DNA of 64,000 nucleotides from Terana coerulea (Eukaryota > Basidiomycota > Agaricomycetes > Polyporales > Phanerochaetaceae). Positions within the stretch are counted from its first letter, which is position 1. Every line of letters begins with the position of its first letter. Below the pieces are notes generated by a model, which saw nothing but the letters and a program-made list of their open reading frames with translations, had not been told where the DNA came from and searched no databases. Location of the stretch: assembly GCA_024811115.1 (NCBI GenBank), contig JAKOGH010000736.1, forward strand, positions 186,001 through 250,000, read 5' to 3'. The translations under genes were made by a program, and so were the position numbers. Shown here one piece after another: positions 36,005-48,571 of the stretch.

Positions 36005-37477
36005 ATGACCCATCTCATCCAGGACTCACGCGATATCAGGCGATTACCTCTCGCGCCATCTTACCAGGAGTTTTTCGAGCAGTATCTAGAGCCGAACATA
36101 CCAGTTATAATAGGACGCGATTTGGTGAACGGCTGGGCCTCATATGCGGCATGGACGCAACCTGTTACTGCCCCAGTCAGTCCTGACTCGAGCGAAAGCA
36201 AGAAAGAGATTAACTGGAAATATCTCTCCGAGACTTATGGCGAATCCGAGGTCAACGTTGCAGACTGTTCCAAGGTCGATTCTTTTGGAAACCTTGAATG
36301 TGAATCCGCTGCCTTTCGCGATGTCGTATCACTTTGGCAGAAAGGGGGAGGCCTGACGCTCTACGTCAAGGACTGGCATCTTGCGCGGCACGTAGAGGGC
36401 GGCTCCTCCGAGACCGGCACGGAAAACAAGCATTTTCAAGCATTCTATACCACGCCGGATATCTTCAAAGATGACTGGATGAATGCATTCTACACGGCCC
36501 ATACCTCGGACGACTTCCGATTTGTCTACGTCGGCGCCGCCGGAACGTTCACCCCTTTACATCGGGATGTGTACTGCTCGTACTCCCTTGGTCGACGAAC
36601 GTCTGCGGCAGAAAGCGTTGGTGGCTGTTTCCTCCAGAACAGACCCCATATCTCTTCATGAAAAATCGAAACGTTTCTGTGCACGACGTTCGAAACGTGG
36701 ACACCGAACAGTTCCCTGAGTTTTCGAAGACCACGCCGCTGGTAGTCGAACAAGATGAGGGAGAAACTATATTCGTGTAAGCCATACTGATGTCATTATT
36801 ACAAGGTACTAACGCGACGGCGCTGCAGTCCTAGCGGCTGGTACCATCAAGTCGAGAACCTGACCGCCTGCATATCCATCAACCACAACTGGTGCAACTC
36901 GGTCAACCTTCCCATGCTCTACTCTTCCATGTGCGATAAGGTAGTGGAAGTCGAGAATGTGCTGGAGGACGTACGCGACATGTTGAAGGCAGCGCATCCC
37001 AACGACGAGAGCGCGTGGAAGCGCGAGTTCCGCTCGGTAGTGCAAGAACTTGTCGAACAGGATGCTGGGTGGAAGTAAGCCGTTCACTTGCAAATTTTTC
37101 CGAACTATGCCTAATCATCCCGCTCTGCTTGTTACAGCTGGTTGACGTTCTGGCGAATGTCCCTGCATGCGCTGGAGGGTGCTGGGGGAACTGTTGAGGG
37201 CGGTGTAGAAGATCAGGTTAGTTTCGATTTATTAATCAATTCATTCACTGAAAGGCGTTTCTCAGCCAAGCTTATCTGGCTCACCCAAACAGCTACTTTT
37301 CCTTCCGCGCCTGCACATCTACGGCCACCACCAGGCTTCATCCGAGCGCGCGTTCGGCGTTGCTACCAGGACTTCGTGCAAAGGGACAGGTTCGAGTGTG
37401 AAGGGGAAGTTCTTGTGATTGTCACCAAGGTGGCATCGCTCATTGAGGTTGAAGAGAATTTTGCATCTCAGAAGTGA
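36005..37477 (+). CDS. JMJD4: JmjC-domain 2-oxoglutarate oxygenase, JMJD4 type
   Basis: Fe(II)/2-oxoglutarate dioxygenase. The human family member JMJD4 hydroxylates a lysine of translation release factor eRF1; that role is inferred here from family only. The start MTHLIQDSRDIRRLPLAPSY is followed by NIPVIIGRDLVNGW (the usual opening of the JmjC N-terminal region) and LTLYVKDWHLARH. The metal site is seen as HRD in FTPLHRDVYCSYS (about 36540-36582) and the distal His in PSGWYHQVENLTACIS (about 36830-36875, after an intron). The stretch WSTNVCGRKRWWLFPP is conserved but sits two bases out of frame after CSYS (about 36585), so one exon is broken by a small insertion. The C-terminal helical part ends ENFASQK. 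Confidence 0.82.
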
Positions 37478-37762
37478 CGGAGTGAGTCCTTTCCGCTGAT
37501 TGAAATATGGACTGGGGGCGTATCGAACTTGGCGGTAGTGTTAGACGAATATTGAATATATTATGATCCAGTCCAACATCGCCGCCGCATTGTCATCCAT
37601 GTCAGCCTCTATGAGTTCGTCCCATGTTTTCCACTGTCAGCCCTTGCCGGTATCAGCATCGGCTGTCCCGCTTCTCGTTCTGTATCCTTTTCCCCTCGAA
37701 CTTCCACCTTCCATCTCCTCGCTCACCCTGCTGGTCCCCCAAGCCTTCGCCAACACTTCACT

Positions 37763-38963
37763 ATGCGCACCTACTCCCTCTTCGTCTTCTCCTCCGTGGC
37801 CAAGAAGGTTCGCAGCGCTCCGCTGGGAGGACAACCCAAGTCCAAGACAGTCCAGAAGGCCCTCCGAGCGATCCAACTCCGCAAGGTTTCTGTCAAGCAA
37901 CGCTGCCTTCATGGTCTCAAGAACGTCATGTCTTGTCAGGCAGCTGGTCCAAAGGCGAAGCGTACTGCAAGGATGGGAAGGATGCAGAGGATGCTCAACC
38001 TGCTTGGTCGCAACCTTCTGGTACGCCTTCATTTTGCATGGTAATGCTCACAGTAGCTAATCGCTTGTCTATATTAGCCTCATGCAAAGCATGCCGCTCA
38101 GCCCTCCTCTCAGCATGGTTTGCAGGTATGTCAATGTGTCTTCGTTGACAACATCAACCTTAACACTGATTCCCGTAGTCCGCTGTCAATGCTATGGACG
38201 TCTATGTTGACTCGGATGACCTGATGGATGTGGATACAGACTACGTCCCTGACCCGATGGATGTATGGGCCCGCCTTCTTCCTTCATCATCATCTGGCGA
38301 CATTACCATGGCCTCGCCATCGGATTGGACCGTCGAGATGGTGGACGACTTCGCCGGAAGAGTACTCCAAGGAGGTCCTCGCTGACTGGGAACTCTCTGC
38401 CTCTGTCGACCACTCCGACAGCCGTCCGTCCTCTGCCTATGTGTCTCTTTCCGCTCACCGATGCTCTGGTGACAAGACCTCAGATGAATTCGATGACTAC
38501 CTCGACGCGGCTAGCATTGATTCAGAGGCGACGCTAGTGCACGACGAGATGTCGCCAACCAAGCCCGCGCTGGACTCCGAAGACGCTCGGTGCCGACAAA
38601 CTCCCGCAGTCTCATCCGTCCTGATCTCGAAGATGTCTCACTTGACGGTCACCGACGCTTCGGTGGAACGGTCACTCACGGCTCCGCAAACCCCTCCTAG
38701 GAAGAAGACCCGTGCTGGACCAGCTCCTTCCGCGCCCAAGAAGAAGGATCATGCTCGGGATCGTGCGCAGAAGCGAGCATACATCGAGTTTGTACAAAGT
38801 TCCTCTGCGCCTAAGAAAATACGTATCGTCGACCTCGACGCGAAGATCCGCCAGAAGACCACGGGGCTCGCAGCGCCACAAACGCAAGGCTGCCAAGGGT
38901 GATGCAGGACCGACTTCATCGAAGGCGTCCTCAAGGTCTGCGGTCAAGCTGGCCCTGGCCTAG
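37763..38963 (+). CDS. Unknown basic/acidic protein with two frame slips
   Basis: I do not recognise this protein. It starts MRTYSLFVFSSVAKKVRSAP with a Lys/Arg-rich first part (RKVSVKQRCLHGLKNVM). Two short introns join LLGRNLL to PHAKHAAQPSSQHGLQ and then to SAVNAMDVYVDSDDLMDVD. An acidic middle (YVPDPMDVWARL) runs into DWTVEMVDDFA. There one surplus G at 38356-38357 breaks the frame, which resumes as EEYSKEVLADWELSASVDHS. The remainder has Ser-rich and acidic stretches, TAPQTPPRKKTRAGPAP, and basic clusters suggesting a nuclear protein. A second slip of one base near 38861 would replace a short tail by RGSQRHKRKAAKGDAG and an end at 38963. Composition and continuous codon pattern argue for a real gene. 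Confidence 0.6.
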
Positions 38964-39674
38964 ACATCGCGAGAAGATCGGGTTCGCTTTCAAGCCAAAA
39001 TTTCTGCAGCGTCGCTATTCTATTCTTTCTCTCTTGCTCATGACCAAGGAACCTCATCGTCATTATTTATTTCATCGAAGCAACGCCTCCTCATTACTCA
39101 ACACCCACCGACTTCGTCTCCTCTGCTCTTCTCAATGAGCAGGGCGCCATCATTCAATATCACTCCGGGCTCTGTGCCCTCTTCGTTCCGTTGTCAACGC
39201 CCTCGCTGCTGCTCTTCCTGGTACGTCCCGCGTCTCCTTGGTAGCATTCCTTCACTCATATTGTTATTGTTCTATCTGCTCTTTAGATCTACATGCAGGC
39301 TGTTGTACCAGATTTGATCGCGTACGGATTTCGGTTCCCGTTGTCACTGTATCCTATACTCCACGAAACCTACAATAAATTTTGCACCATTGGATTCCTA
39401 GAGGCTCGAGAGCGCATGTATGGCTAGGTCCATATGTGAGAGGGTAATATTCGCATTACGGACAAAGAAACAAGTCACTCAGGCTCATGCACATAAAACT
39501 TCAGCCTCTTGCCCTGTTGACTTCTTTAAGGCCATTTGTTATGCTCACCGTAGCCATAGCCAAAGCAGAGTCCTGAAACTCTCCCATGAGTCCGTCGCTC
39601 TCGACGAAGTGCTTACCCGGCGCTCGTTCCAACACATCCGCCTTACCGTGTCATTTGCGCGCTGGAGCCTGAGG
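38964..39674. other. Mostly empty stretch with one coding-like fragment
   Basis: A plus-strand frame at 39420-39704 ends with RRSFQHIRLTVSFARWSL. This short block recurs inverted at 41445-41491. No complete gene seen. Confidence 0.35.
39619..39665. repeat. Inverted repeat arm, partner at 41445-41491
   Basis: These 47 bases read in reverse match 41445-41491 at 40 of 47 positions. Read as protein in matching orientation (plus here, minus there), both encode an HIRLTV.FA.W block, so this looks like a duplicated coding fragment rather than a random repeat. Confidence 0.5.
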
Positions 39675-40752
39675 TTACTCGAGAAGACCAACAAAGTCAA
39701 ATGAAAGAAATTGCTTTGTATCTATAGCCTCGAACTTAAGGGTGACATCTGAGAGCTGTGTTGATCGAGCTTCGCCAAGCATGCGCAGCACCCAGGAGTA
39801 TTTTGAGAAGTCGTCGCCGCCGCCGAGACCATTACATAGACCGCGAAAGGTGAGACTTTGGAGTTCTGTGCAGTCCTTGATGCCAAAATCGGCTATGTGT
39901 TATGTTACAATAGTGAGCTTAGCACATACTGGAATACTACTGAGTACAAGCTTACCGGACTCGACATTTACAAGGTGTATATCAACATCGAGATCAGCCA
40001 CCGCAGGGCCCAGCACCATCAGATGCGCGGGTAGCGTGTACATGCCTCTCCACGACATCCACCGGAGGCGCAAGCGATTAATGATGAGAACCCGAGAGAG
40101 TTGCGTGATCCACGGTAGGACGAGCGCAGAAGATACGTCGTCGTGATCCCATTCAAAGGATAACGTCTTGAGGGATGCGCCGGGCGTGGTATCCAATACC
40201 TGGGGTGGATACACGGCTGAATCAGGTGCAGTTGCACCCTGCTCGATATCTCTGGCGTCTAGCTTGACGCTGTTAGGAAAAGCTGATAGGAAATAAACGA
40301 AGTCGTGTGTGTCCCGGAACAGGCGGTCCAAGATTCGGAGTGTCGTGACACGGGAGAACGCATTACGAATAGCGTCATGGCTCTCTGCGGTGCAGTGGGT
40401 CCATCTTATGCTGGTGAATGTTACGCTTCGGATATTCTTCAGGCGTGAGAGGACCAGCCACGGAACCTCGTGCTGGTGATCATCCGGAGCAGGAGGGGCT
40501 TGCATGACCAGTTCTTGAACAAAACCCGCGATTTCTGGGTTGGAGTACATCACGGGATTGTTGATACCATTCTTGTTATCCCAGTCGAAACGACGTCTGT
40601 AGTGCAGGTGTTTTTGGCTGACGCGAGTCCATCTTCGGTGCGTCAGTGCGCATGCTTTCAGAGTTTCGGAGTGGGAGTACAGACAGTCGACCGTAAGTTC
40701 TAAAATCTCCCGTGGGAGATCATATATAGTTGCCCTGAGGGCTTAAATTTAG
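39675..40752 (-). CDS. F-box-like protein, 5' end unresolved
   Basis: Large basidiomycete family of F-box/leucine-rich-like proteins, putative substrate adaptors of SCF ubiquitin ligases. The F-box-like start LPREILELTVDCLYSHSETL followed by KACALTHRRWTRVSQKHLHY lies at about 40710-40590. It continues in one frame through EIAGFVQELVMQAP, VTTLRILDRLFRDTHDFVYF, LKTLSFEWDHDDV and LTIVT to about 39900. After an intron come GIKDCTELQSLTFRGL and STQLSDVTLKFEAID (about 39890-39730), with a stop at 39675. No in-frame ATG precedes the F-box before a stop, so a further 5' exon is missing from my model or the gene is truncated. Confidence 0.6.
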
Positions 40753-42882
40753 TATTTGGCTATCTGTATAGAATCTAAACCAAAGTCGTCGACGCACCGA
40801 TGAGACATGCCAATTCTGGCTTGAGGGGTGTGCTCGGTTGGTTGACTTACGGCTCGCCCGACGTGGACGCGGAAGATAAATAAGACGCTTCTGGTATCTC
40901 TGCTGGCGTATATGTATTGAGCACTCACCGGACACACGCGGGTATCGTTTGAGGTGGTAGTTTGCGAATGAGCGGAGAGCGCCTATAATATTCCCCGACC
41001 CGCTCTCCCCTACGATCGTGGCCCGTGGGAAATGATTCAGAGACTCCATTGAGAAGCATAGGCGGATGCAAATATTATTCCATTACACTACACCCCGATA
41101 CTGACCAGTCAGGTATTTGAATACTAGTGAAAATGTACTTGGTAGAGCTAAGGCACAGTTCAAGCTGTCCAATATTATCGGTAGTTCCGGCTGCTGTTCA
41201 CTTAACCAACACTTACTTAATAACATCCGAGTCAATACTAGTAGATTGGAAAGCATGCATGGTTCCAGTTTCATATATGAACAAGGAGTATTCTCATCAC
41301 AAACAAAGAAGCAGCTCGTTAATGTGTACCAAACTTGAGCCTCTGGCTCTTGGTCACCTCTTTGAGCTTGCTTGATGTGATCATGATAGCTAAACCGAAG
41401 TCATGAGCGCCTTTGGTGTGATTGTTCTGCATCTTGACCAGCTTCCAGTGCGCAAATGGCACAGTAAGGCGGATATGTAGGAATGGGCGCCGCGCCAACT
41501 AGTACCAGGGTGCCTTCTGGGCTGTCAGAGCTCGCAAAGACGAGGAGGGAAAGGAAATTGGTATAGCGGATGAATATTAGCCTGCGTCAAGAACGGCGAA
41601 GGTTGAGTTTCTTGACAACTCTTGAGTTTTACCGTATGCTTTAGCTTGGTCTCTTAAAATTCTTTGTGAGAGCAGCCCGCGATATGAAGTGCATGATCTA
41701 TACGCCACTACCGCGCCTGACTCCAGCGTGTCTCGTTGAGGTGTATCACGCATTTTGCAGAGTATCCAATGTCCTGCACAACATCACAGTGATGCATTGG
41801 CCCTTTGCGTGCGATTACTGATGCAGCCTACATGGTCCGAGTCGGTATCTTACTTATACGTAGGGCCCCATTGATTTCTGTCGCAGTCTGAGGGCATCAC
41901 GGGTGTGCAGCATGTCTTATGGAAGCCTGAGGGAATCTCGAAGCTATTGGTTAGCTGCTCATTGGCTTTCCATGCCAACCAATCAGCGCCAGCAGACGGT
42001 CTTGATGCGCACAATATGAGTTCCATGTGCGCTTGTTGGCTCATGCGAACTTCCAGAACGCCAGTCGTCATGCTCGGAAGAGTCACTTGCAAAGTCATCG
42101 TAGTGCAAGTTCTGGTCATGACAAATATCGAAGACCAATGAGGTTTGCCCTCGGCGAAGACACAGGTAGGCAGCGGGATTCTCTGGGCAATTTTCGAATG
42201 GATCCGAGGGCTGCCGATCGTATTCGTAGGCGGGATTGGGCCAGTGCAACATCCCGTGCCTTAGCGCGGACTCGGATGTTTCTAAGGTCCTTGGTGACTA
42301 CCGCCCCGCTGATTCCGCCACCGGGTCGAGGGAAAGATTCACAGGGCGATGATGCCGACTGCGTGCGCAGGTCTGCCGTCAAATGGTTATATTGTAGATA
42401 ATGATAATCTAAAAGCTATGCTAGACTTAATTCAGTTGATATTCAGCGACTAAGCAACTCATACATGACGCACAGAACATTCGTCGACTAGTACTCTCGA
42501 GTTTCAAGAGTGCAAGCTCAAGGGCTTGGGAAATCTTGGTAGTCGTTGCTGAAGAAGCTTGGCGAGCGAGGGCGTCTATTGTTCAGCTGTAGACAAGGCC
42601 CTTATCGGGGCAGTATCCAACAGCAATCCGAAGGATAGCTTAGAAAGAAAACTAAATAATTTTGCTGATAGCATACAACCGGTCTCGGACTTCCGCATTT
42701 GTTTCTGATTCGCCCAAGTTTCATCTCTGCGCCTTGATCTTGGGTCGTGCAGAGTTGGTGGCGGTACGCTAAGCACCTGTTCCCTCCTTCCCCTCATCTT
42801 CGCCCGAAGCCCTCCTCGTTTGCCCGTGCTGGTCCTGGGATACCCCTTCTCGCTTGCCGGTCAACTTTGAGTCTCTTCACGC
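40753..42882. other. Gene-poor region upstream of the flippase
   Basis: No complete gene in 2.1 kb. It contains a minus frame at 40720-41049 that might supply the missing 5' exon of the F-box-like gene, and the inverted coding fragment described at 41445-41491. From 41.5 to 42.8 kb I see nothing beyond short frames; the last few hundred bases are presumably the P4-ATPase promoter. Confidence 0.35.
41445..41491. repeat. Inverted repeat arm, partner at 39619-39665
   Basis: Minus-strand reading continues past the repeat as AHWKLVKMQNNHTKGAHDFG and LAIMITSSKLKEVTKSQRLK with a stop at about 41323, so at least 55 codons of coding-like sequence exist here without an upstream exon that I can place. 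Confidence 0.45.
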
Positions 42883-45800
42883 ATGCATTTGCTCCGCCGA
42901 ACTGCCCATGACGACCTCAATAATGACGATGAAAACGAAGCCATTGACCCTGAGCTGCGCTTGCGCACGGTCCGGACGGCGCACTCGACGCTCGAGGAGT
43001 CGATGCGGACTGAGGACCGGGCGAGGAGGCGGAGGACAATTATGAGGAAGCGGTCAAAGGGGTTCTTCCGTAGGGGGACGGAGAAGAAGCGTTCAGACAA
43101 GGAAGCAACGCAGGGAGAGAGCACCTCTGAAGCAGGCAGTGCACCACCTGTGATGGGTTTGCGGAGAAATATCTATGTGAACACACCCCTTCCTCAGGAC
43201 GAGCTCGATGCTCACGGAGAGCCTGTCATAAATTATGCTAGGAATAAGGTCCGGACAAGCAGTGAGTGCCATTCACATTATGTTTCTTCGTCCTCATAAT
43301 CGTCGCGCAGAGTACACCATTATCACCTTCATACCGAGGAATCTCTACGAGCAATTCCGCAGGTAAGCACGTTCGGTCGAGATATACCGCGTACTCTAAC
43401 ACTGCGTCTGCAGGGTTGCAAACCTGTACTTCCTGGCCGTCGTCATCGTCCAAATATTTCCGATCTTCGGAGCGCCGTCACCACAAACCGGCGCGCTGCC
43501 ACTGCTCTTCATCATTACTGTGACTGCTATCAAGGATGCGATAGAAGACTACCGACGTGCGGTCTTGGACGAGGAGGTTAACAACTCCGCGTCCGACCAA
43601 GCTCGGGCAGTGGAAGAACGTGAACCAGCCGACGGACCCTCGAAACTGGTGGGAAAGACTCCTTGGGCTTAACCCGCCTGGCAAGGTGACGAAGGGCATT
43701 CGGAAGCTGCGCGAGCGGGAGGCCAGTGAGGGCAAGATGCAAATCGTGCTAAGCAAGGAGGGCGACGACAGACTCAGTGTGAGCTACCGGGGCGCTGCCG
43801 ACGCAAGCAACGGCACTCAGCAGCCTGGCTACTACGGCGCAGGCGGGCGCGCGCTGGAGGCTATTCCCAGTATCGACTCCGCCAACTCCCACCAGTATCC
43901 ACCACAAGCTAGCGGTGCCGACGGCAGCTCAGAGATGAAACACAAGTCCTGGGCCGGTATACAAGGCGCTCTGAACGGATACGAGGCCTCGGTTGAATCG
44001 CGTCCTTCCACAGGTGCGATTGACTACCGCAAGCGCGTCACGGGCATGGCGCAGTGGGAGCGCACGCTTTGGAAGAAGCTCGAGGTCGGCGATATCGTTT
44101 TGCTTCGTGAAAACGACCAAATCCCCGCGGATATCCTCGTGTTGTCCACCTCCGACCCGGATAACATGTGCTACGTCGAGACGAAGAACCTCGACGGCGA
44201 GACGAACTTGAAGCCGCGCAAGTCCGTCCGCGCGACGTCTTCCGTTACGTCTGAAACAGATATCGAGCGCATGCAGTTTGTTCTTGACTCAGAGCCTCCG
44301 CATCAGAACTTATACGTCTACCACGGCGTCCTTCGCTACACCGATCCTGCGACTGGCGAGCAGAAGGCTGAGGCAGTGGGGATCAACGAGCTGTTGCTGC
44401 GTGGCTGCACTGTTCGTAATACCGCGTGGATCATCGGCCTTGTCGTCTTTACTGGAGCGGACTCGAAGATCATGTTGAACGGGGGCGAGACACCCTCAAA
44501 GCGGTCGAAGATCGAGAAGGAGACAAACTTCAACGTCATCGTCAACTTCATCTTCCTCGCCGTCATGTGCTTGATCTCTGCCATAGGCAGTGGTCTCTGG
44601 GATGCCCAACAAGCCACCAGTATGAAGTTTTTCGAAATAGGAGTTGATGCTTCAAGTTCCTACGTCGTCAATGCCATCGTTACCTTCGCGTAAGTACTCC
44701 GTTTAAGCATAGCGGACTCTTCTGACATCATGGACAGCTCTTGCTTGATCGCTTTCCAGAACATCGTGCCCATCTCCCTCTACATTTCGATCGAAATCGT
44801 CAAGACGATTCAAGCGTTCTTCATTTCGCAGGATGTGGACATGTACTACAAACCCCTGGACGCGGCATGCACGCCCAAGACGTGGAACATATCCGACGAC
44901 CTCGGGCAAATCGAGTACATCTTCTCGGACAAGACGGGAACACTCACACAGAACGTCATGGAGTTCCAGAAATGCTCGGTGAATGGTGTTGCCTATGGTG
45001 AGGGGATCACGGAGGCACAGCGTGGGGCAGCAAAGCGGGAAGGCAAAGAGGAGACGGTGCTGATGGACCCAGAGGAGCAAGATCGTCACCTCCGGTCCCT
45101 CAAGATGTCCATGCTCGGCACGCTGTCCAAAGCGTTCAAGAACCGGTATCTACAACAGGACAAGCTCACCCTTATTTCCCCGAAACTCGCTGAAGACCTC
45201 GTTGACCGTTCATCCACGCAACGAACACATCTCATCGCCTTCTTCCGTGCTCTGGCCGTCTGCCACAGCGTTCTCTCCGACACACCGGAGCACACCAAGC
45301 CGTACCATCTCGAGTATAAGGCCGAATCTCCTGATGAGGCTGCTCTCGTCGCTGCCGCTCGTGATGTCGGCTTCCCCTTCGTCGGCAAGAGCAAGGACAG
45401 CATCGAGATCGAGGTTATGGGTCAGGTCGAGAAATACACCGTTCTGCAGACGATCGAGTTCAACAGTACCCGCAAGCGCATGTCGGTCATTGCGCGCAGT
45501 CCCCAAGGCCAGATCATCCTTTACTGCAAGGGTGCCGACAGCGTCATCTACTCGCGGCTCGCTGCTGATCACAACCCGGAGCTGAAGGCCAAGACATCGC
45601 AGGACATGGAGGATTTCGCCAACGGTGGTCTGCGAACATTGTGTATTGCGTACCGGAACCTCGAGGAGCAGGAGTACCTCGACTGGCAGCGCGTGTACGA
45701 TGCCGCCGCCAACGCTGTGCAGGACCGGGAAGAAGAGCTTGACAAAGCCAACGATCAGATTGAGCACTCGCTGACAATCCTGGGTGCGACTGCCCTTGAA

Positions 45801-48081
45801 GACAAGCTGCAAGAGGGTGTGCCGGAGGCCATCGAGACTCTGCACAATGCCGGGATCAAACTCTGGATTTTGACTGGTAAGTTCAGCATGCTTCTAGCAT
45901 GCGGCGCCAGGTGTACGTGGTCGCTCACGTTGTATTTACTCTAGGTGACAAGGTGCAGACCGCTATCGAAATCGGCTTCAGCTGCAACCTCTTGAAGCAA
46001 GACATGGAGATCATGATCCTGTCTGCCGACACCGTCGAGTCAACGCAGCTTCAAATCGAGGGCGGTTGCAATAAGATTGCGTCGATGCTTGGTCCCCCGT
46101 CGATGGATCCCGCGAAGCGCGGATTTGTTCCCGGTGCACAGGCCGCCTTTGCGGTTGTTATTGACGGAGACACCTTGCGGCACGCGCTCACACCGGCCTT
46201 GAAACCGCTGTTCCTGAATCTAGCTACACAGTGTGAAACCGTGGTCTGCTGCCGTGTGTCACCGGCTCAGAAAGCTCTGGTTGTGAAGCTGGTTCGCCCC
46301 TTCAGCTGGACTAAAGAATTACGCTGCTAACTATGCACCCAGGTCAAGGAAGGTCGCAATGCAATGACACTCTCGATTGGCGACGGCGCCAATGATGTGG
46401 CTATGATCCAGGAGGCCAACATCGGCTGTGGTCTCCTGGGTCACGAGGGTTCGCAAGCTGCCATGTCTGCGGACTACGCGTTCGGCCAGTTCCGTTACCT
46501 GACGAAGCTACTCATCGTCCATGGCCGGTGGTCGTACCAGCGTGTTGCGGACATGCATAGTATCTTCTTTCTACAAGGTGAGCCATTTGTAGGATCCTCA
46601 TGTGCAATATTAACACCTGCATCGTAGAATGTCATTTGGACCTTCGCGATGTTCTGGTATCTGATCTATAATAGGTGAGCACGATGGTCATCTAGCGAGC
46701 GACGTGTAACTAATCTGCCCGATAGTTTCGATGCGACCTATCTCTATCAGTACACATTCATTATCCTCTACAATGTTGTCTTCACATCTCTTCCCGTCAT
46801 CGTCCTCGGAGGTTAGTTTGTTAGGTTCATCTCCAGTCATCACGACACTAACAGTTCGCAGCTTTCGACCAAGATATCAACGCTAAAGCTGCGATGGCGT
46901 TCCCTCAGCTGTACATCCGGGGTATTCGGGGTCTGGAATATACCCGTACCAAGTTCTGGCTTTACATGCTGGACGGACTATACCAGTCCCTCGTGGTCTT
47001 CTACGTCCCATACTTCGTCTGGTCTCTCGGCCCCGCGGTCTCATGGAACGGCCGGTCTGTGGAGTCCATTTCCGACTTCGGTACAACGGTGTCAGTCGCC
47101 GCTATCTGGGCTGCCAATACCTATGTTGGCATGTTAACTCATTAGTACGTCGGTATCTTTCTCATTCTTCGACGCCGGTTCTCATCTACGTCATAGCTGG
47201 ACTGTCATTACATGGATTGTTGTCCTCGGCTCCTCCATCGTCATGTTCTTGTGGATCGTGATCTACTCCTTCTTCCCAAGCAGTGATTTCGTGCAAGAAG
47301 TCGTCGTACTCTGCGGTCAGAGTATATTCTGGTTCTCGGTCATTGTAGCTATCACAATCGCGCTTGGTGAGTACATGTTTGTATTGTATCCGCCTTCTCA
47401 TCTCACTGCCATACAGCTCCTCGATTCATAGTCAAGTTCGTCTCAACGTCCTACTTCCCTCAGGACCGGGACATCGTACGGGAGATGTGGGTGAATGGGG
47501 ATCTCAAGGAGCAACTGGGCATTCAGCACCGCCGGGATATCAAGAATGCTGCGAGGAGCGACATCGAACAAACCCCTATGTTCCATCGGCCGCATTTCCG
47601 CTCAGAGTCTGAGGTCTCCAGCTTCGACCAGGACAACAGTACACCGCCTTTCTCCAGGAGCCCGGCTGTTGACAGTGCTCAGTCATCACCTGGCCGACAC
47701 TCGTCGCCTCTCGCTGGTCCTCCTGTCCCCCTTTTGGAGGAAGATCAGGCAACATCAGCTGCTCGACAACGTATGACTCCGTCGCCCAACATGTACCGCG
47801 GCTCGTACTATTCTGCATCCGCCATCCCTGTGCCATCCCCGACCCCTCCAGTGGAGCCGCCGATGACCTCTGTCTCTCGGGCCCCCGTCACGACGCAAGT
47901 CTCATCGGCTACCCTTCAAATTCCTGCCTTGATCAACCGGCCATCATACCAGCAGCAACCGCCTGAAGCGTACGAGATGCATTCGCGGAGCCCTCCCCCG
48001 ACGATTCTGTCACCCCTACGACACATCATCGGCAAGGCACCGTCGAGGGATCGTTCGACTCCGCATATGACGGTTTCGTGA
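42883..48081 (+). CDS. DNF1: P4-type ATPase, phospholipid flippase (Dnf1/Dnf2 class)
   Basis: Large membrane pump that moves phospholipids to the cytosolic leaflet of plasma membrane and trafficking vesicles, normally with a Cdc50-family partner. The N-terminal cytosolic part is basic ([17 protein letters not shown]), followed by [20 protein letters not shown]. The actuator domain has the P4 motif DGETNLK (about 44200). TM4 has PISL in [18 protein letters not shown]. The phosphorylation motif DKTGTLTQN is at about 44927-44955, the nucleotide domain has [16 protein letters not shown] and [11 protein letters not shown], and the hinge has [19 protein letters not shown]. The last helices run to about 47460, followed by a Ser/Pro-rich tail ending RSTPHMTVS. 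At about 43594 one surplus base shifts frame between DEEVNNSAS and [12 protein letters not shown], a junction that is continuous in relatives. All catalytic motifs are intact. Confidence 0.93.
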
Positions 48082-48571
48082 ACGACGACTCCCACCCCGA
48101 TGCGCGCGCAGACGGCGGGCACCACCCCTGCCTGGACATCCGCCACAGGAAGCCTGGAGAAGTAGCGCATACTCGACGTCTTCCGGTCCCCATGCGCTAT
48201 GATCTCTTTGCGCCAGAAGAACTGGGAATGTGCTTATAATTATTTTCATGTGGACTTGTGGACTTCTCAGGTGTTCATTTATTTATCTATTGCGCTCCCG
48301 CCGTTTCGTCCTTCGTATTCACTCCTTTTGTTGCTGACCACATTCCATACTTGCATGCCGTTACGTTAAATGCTTTAGAAGTAAATCATCGCTATTGTAG
48401 TCTACCATACCGGCAAATGCACTTCGGTTTGCACACAGAGTGAGGGAATTGCGCCAAGCTTCGGTCTGTGCAATTGGCTTCGGTTGACTGCGGTCTGCGG
48501 GCGCTACATAACTTAGTAACGACCACCATCGCCCAAGTCGATTCCTGTTCTCGAGAGCCCACAGCACAGCC
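48082..48571. other. Intergenic region
   Basis: Holds the flippase 3' UTR and the promoter of the next gene. A TATTTATTTATC-like AT tract lies at 48278-48292. No gene seen. Confidence 0.35.

Noticed and set aside
43570..43604. A 34-base intron (GTTAAC...GCAG) in the P4 ATPase
   Set aside because: It is shorter than any other intron here and would delete NNSASTKLG, which is coding in relatives; a surplus base explains the frame change better.
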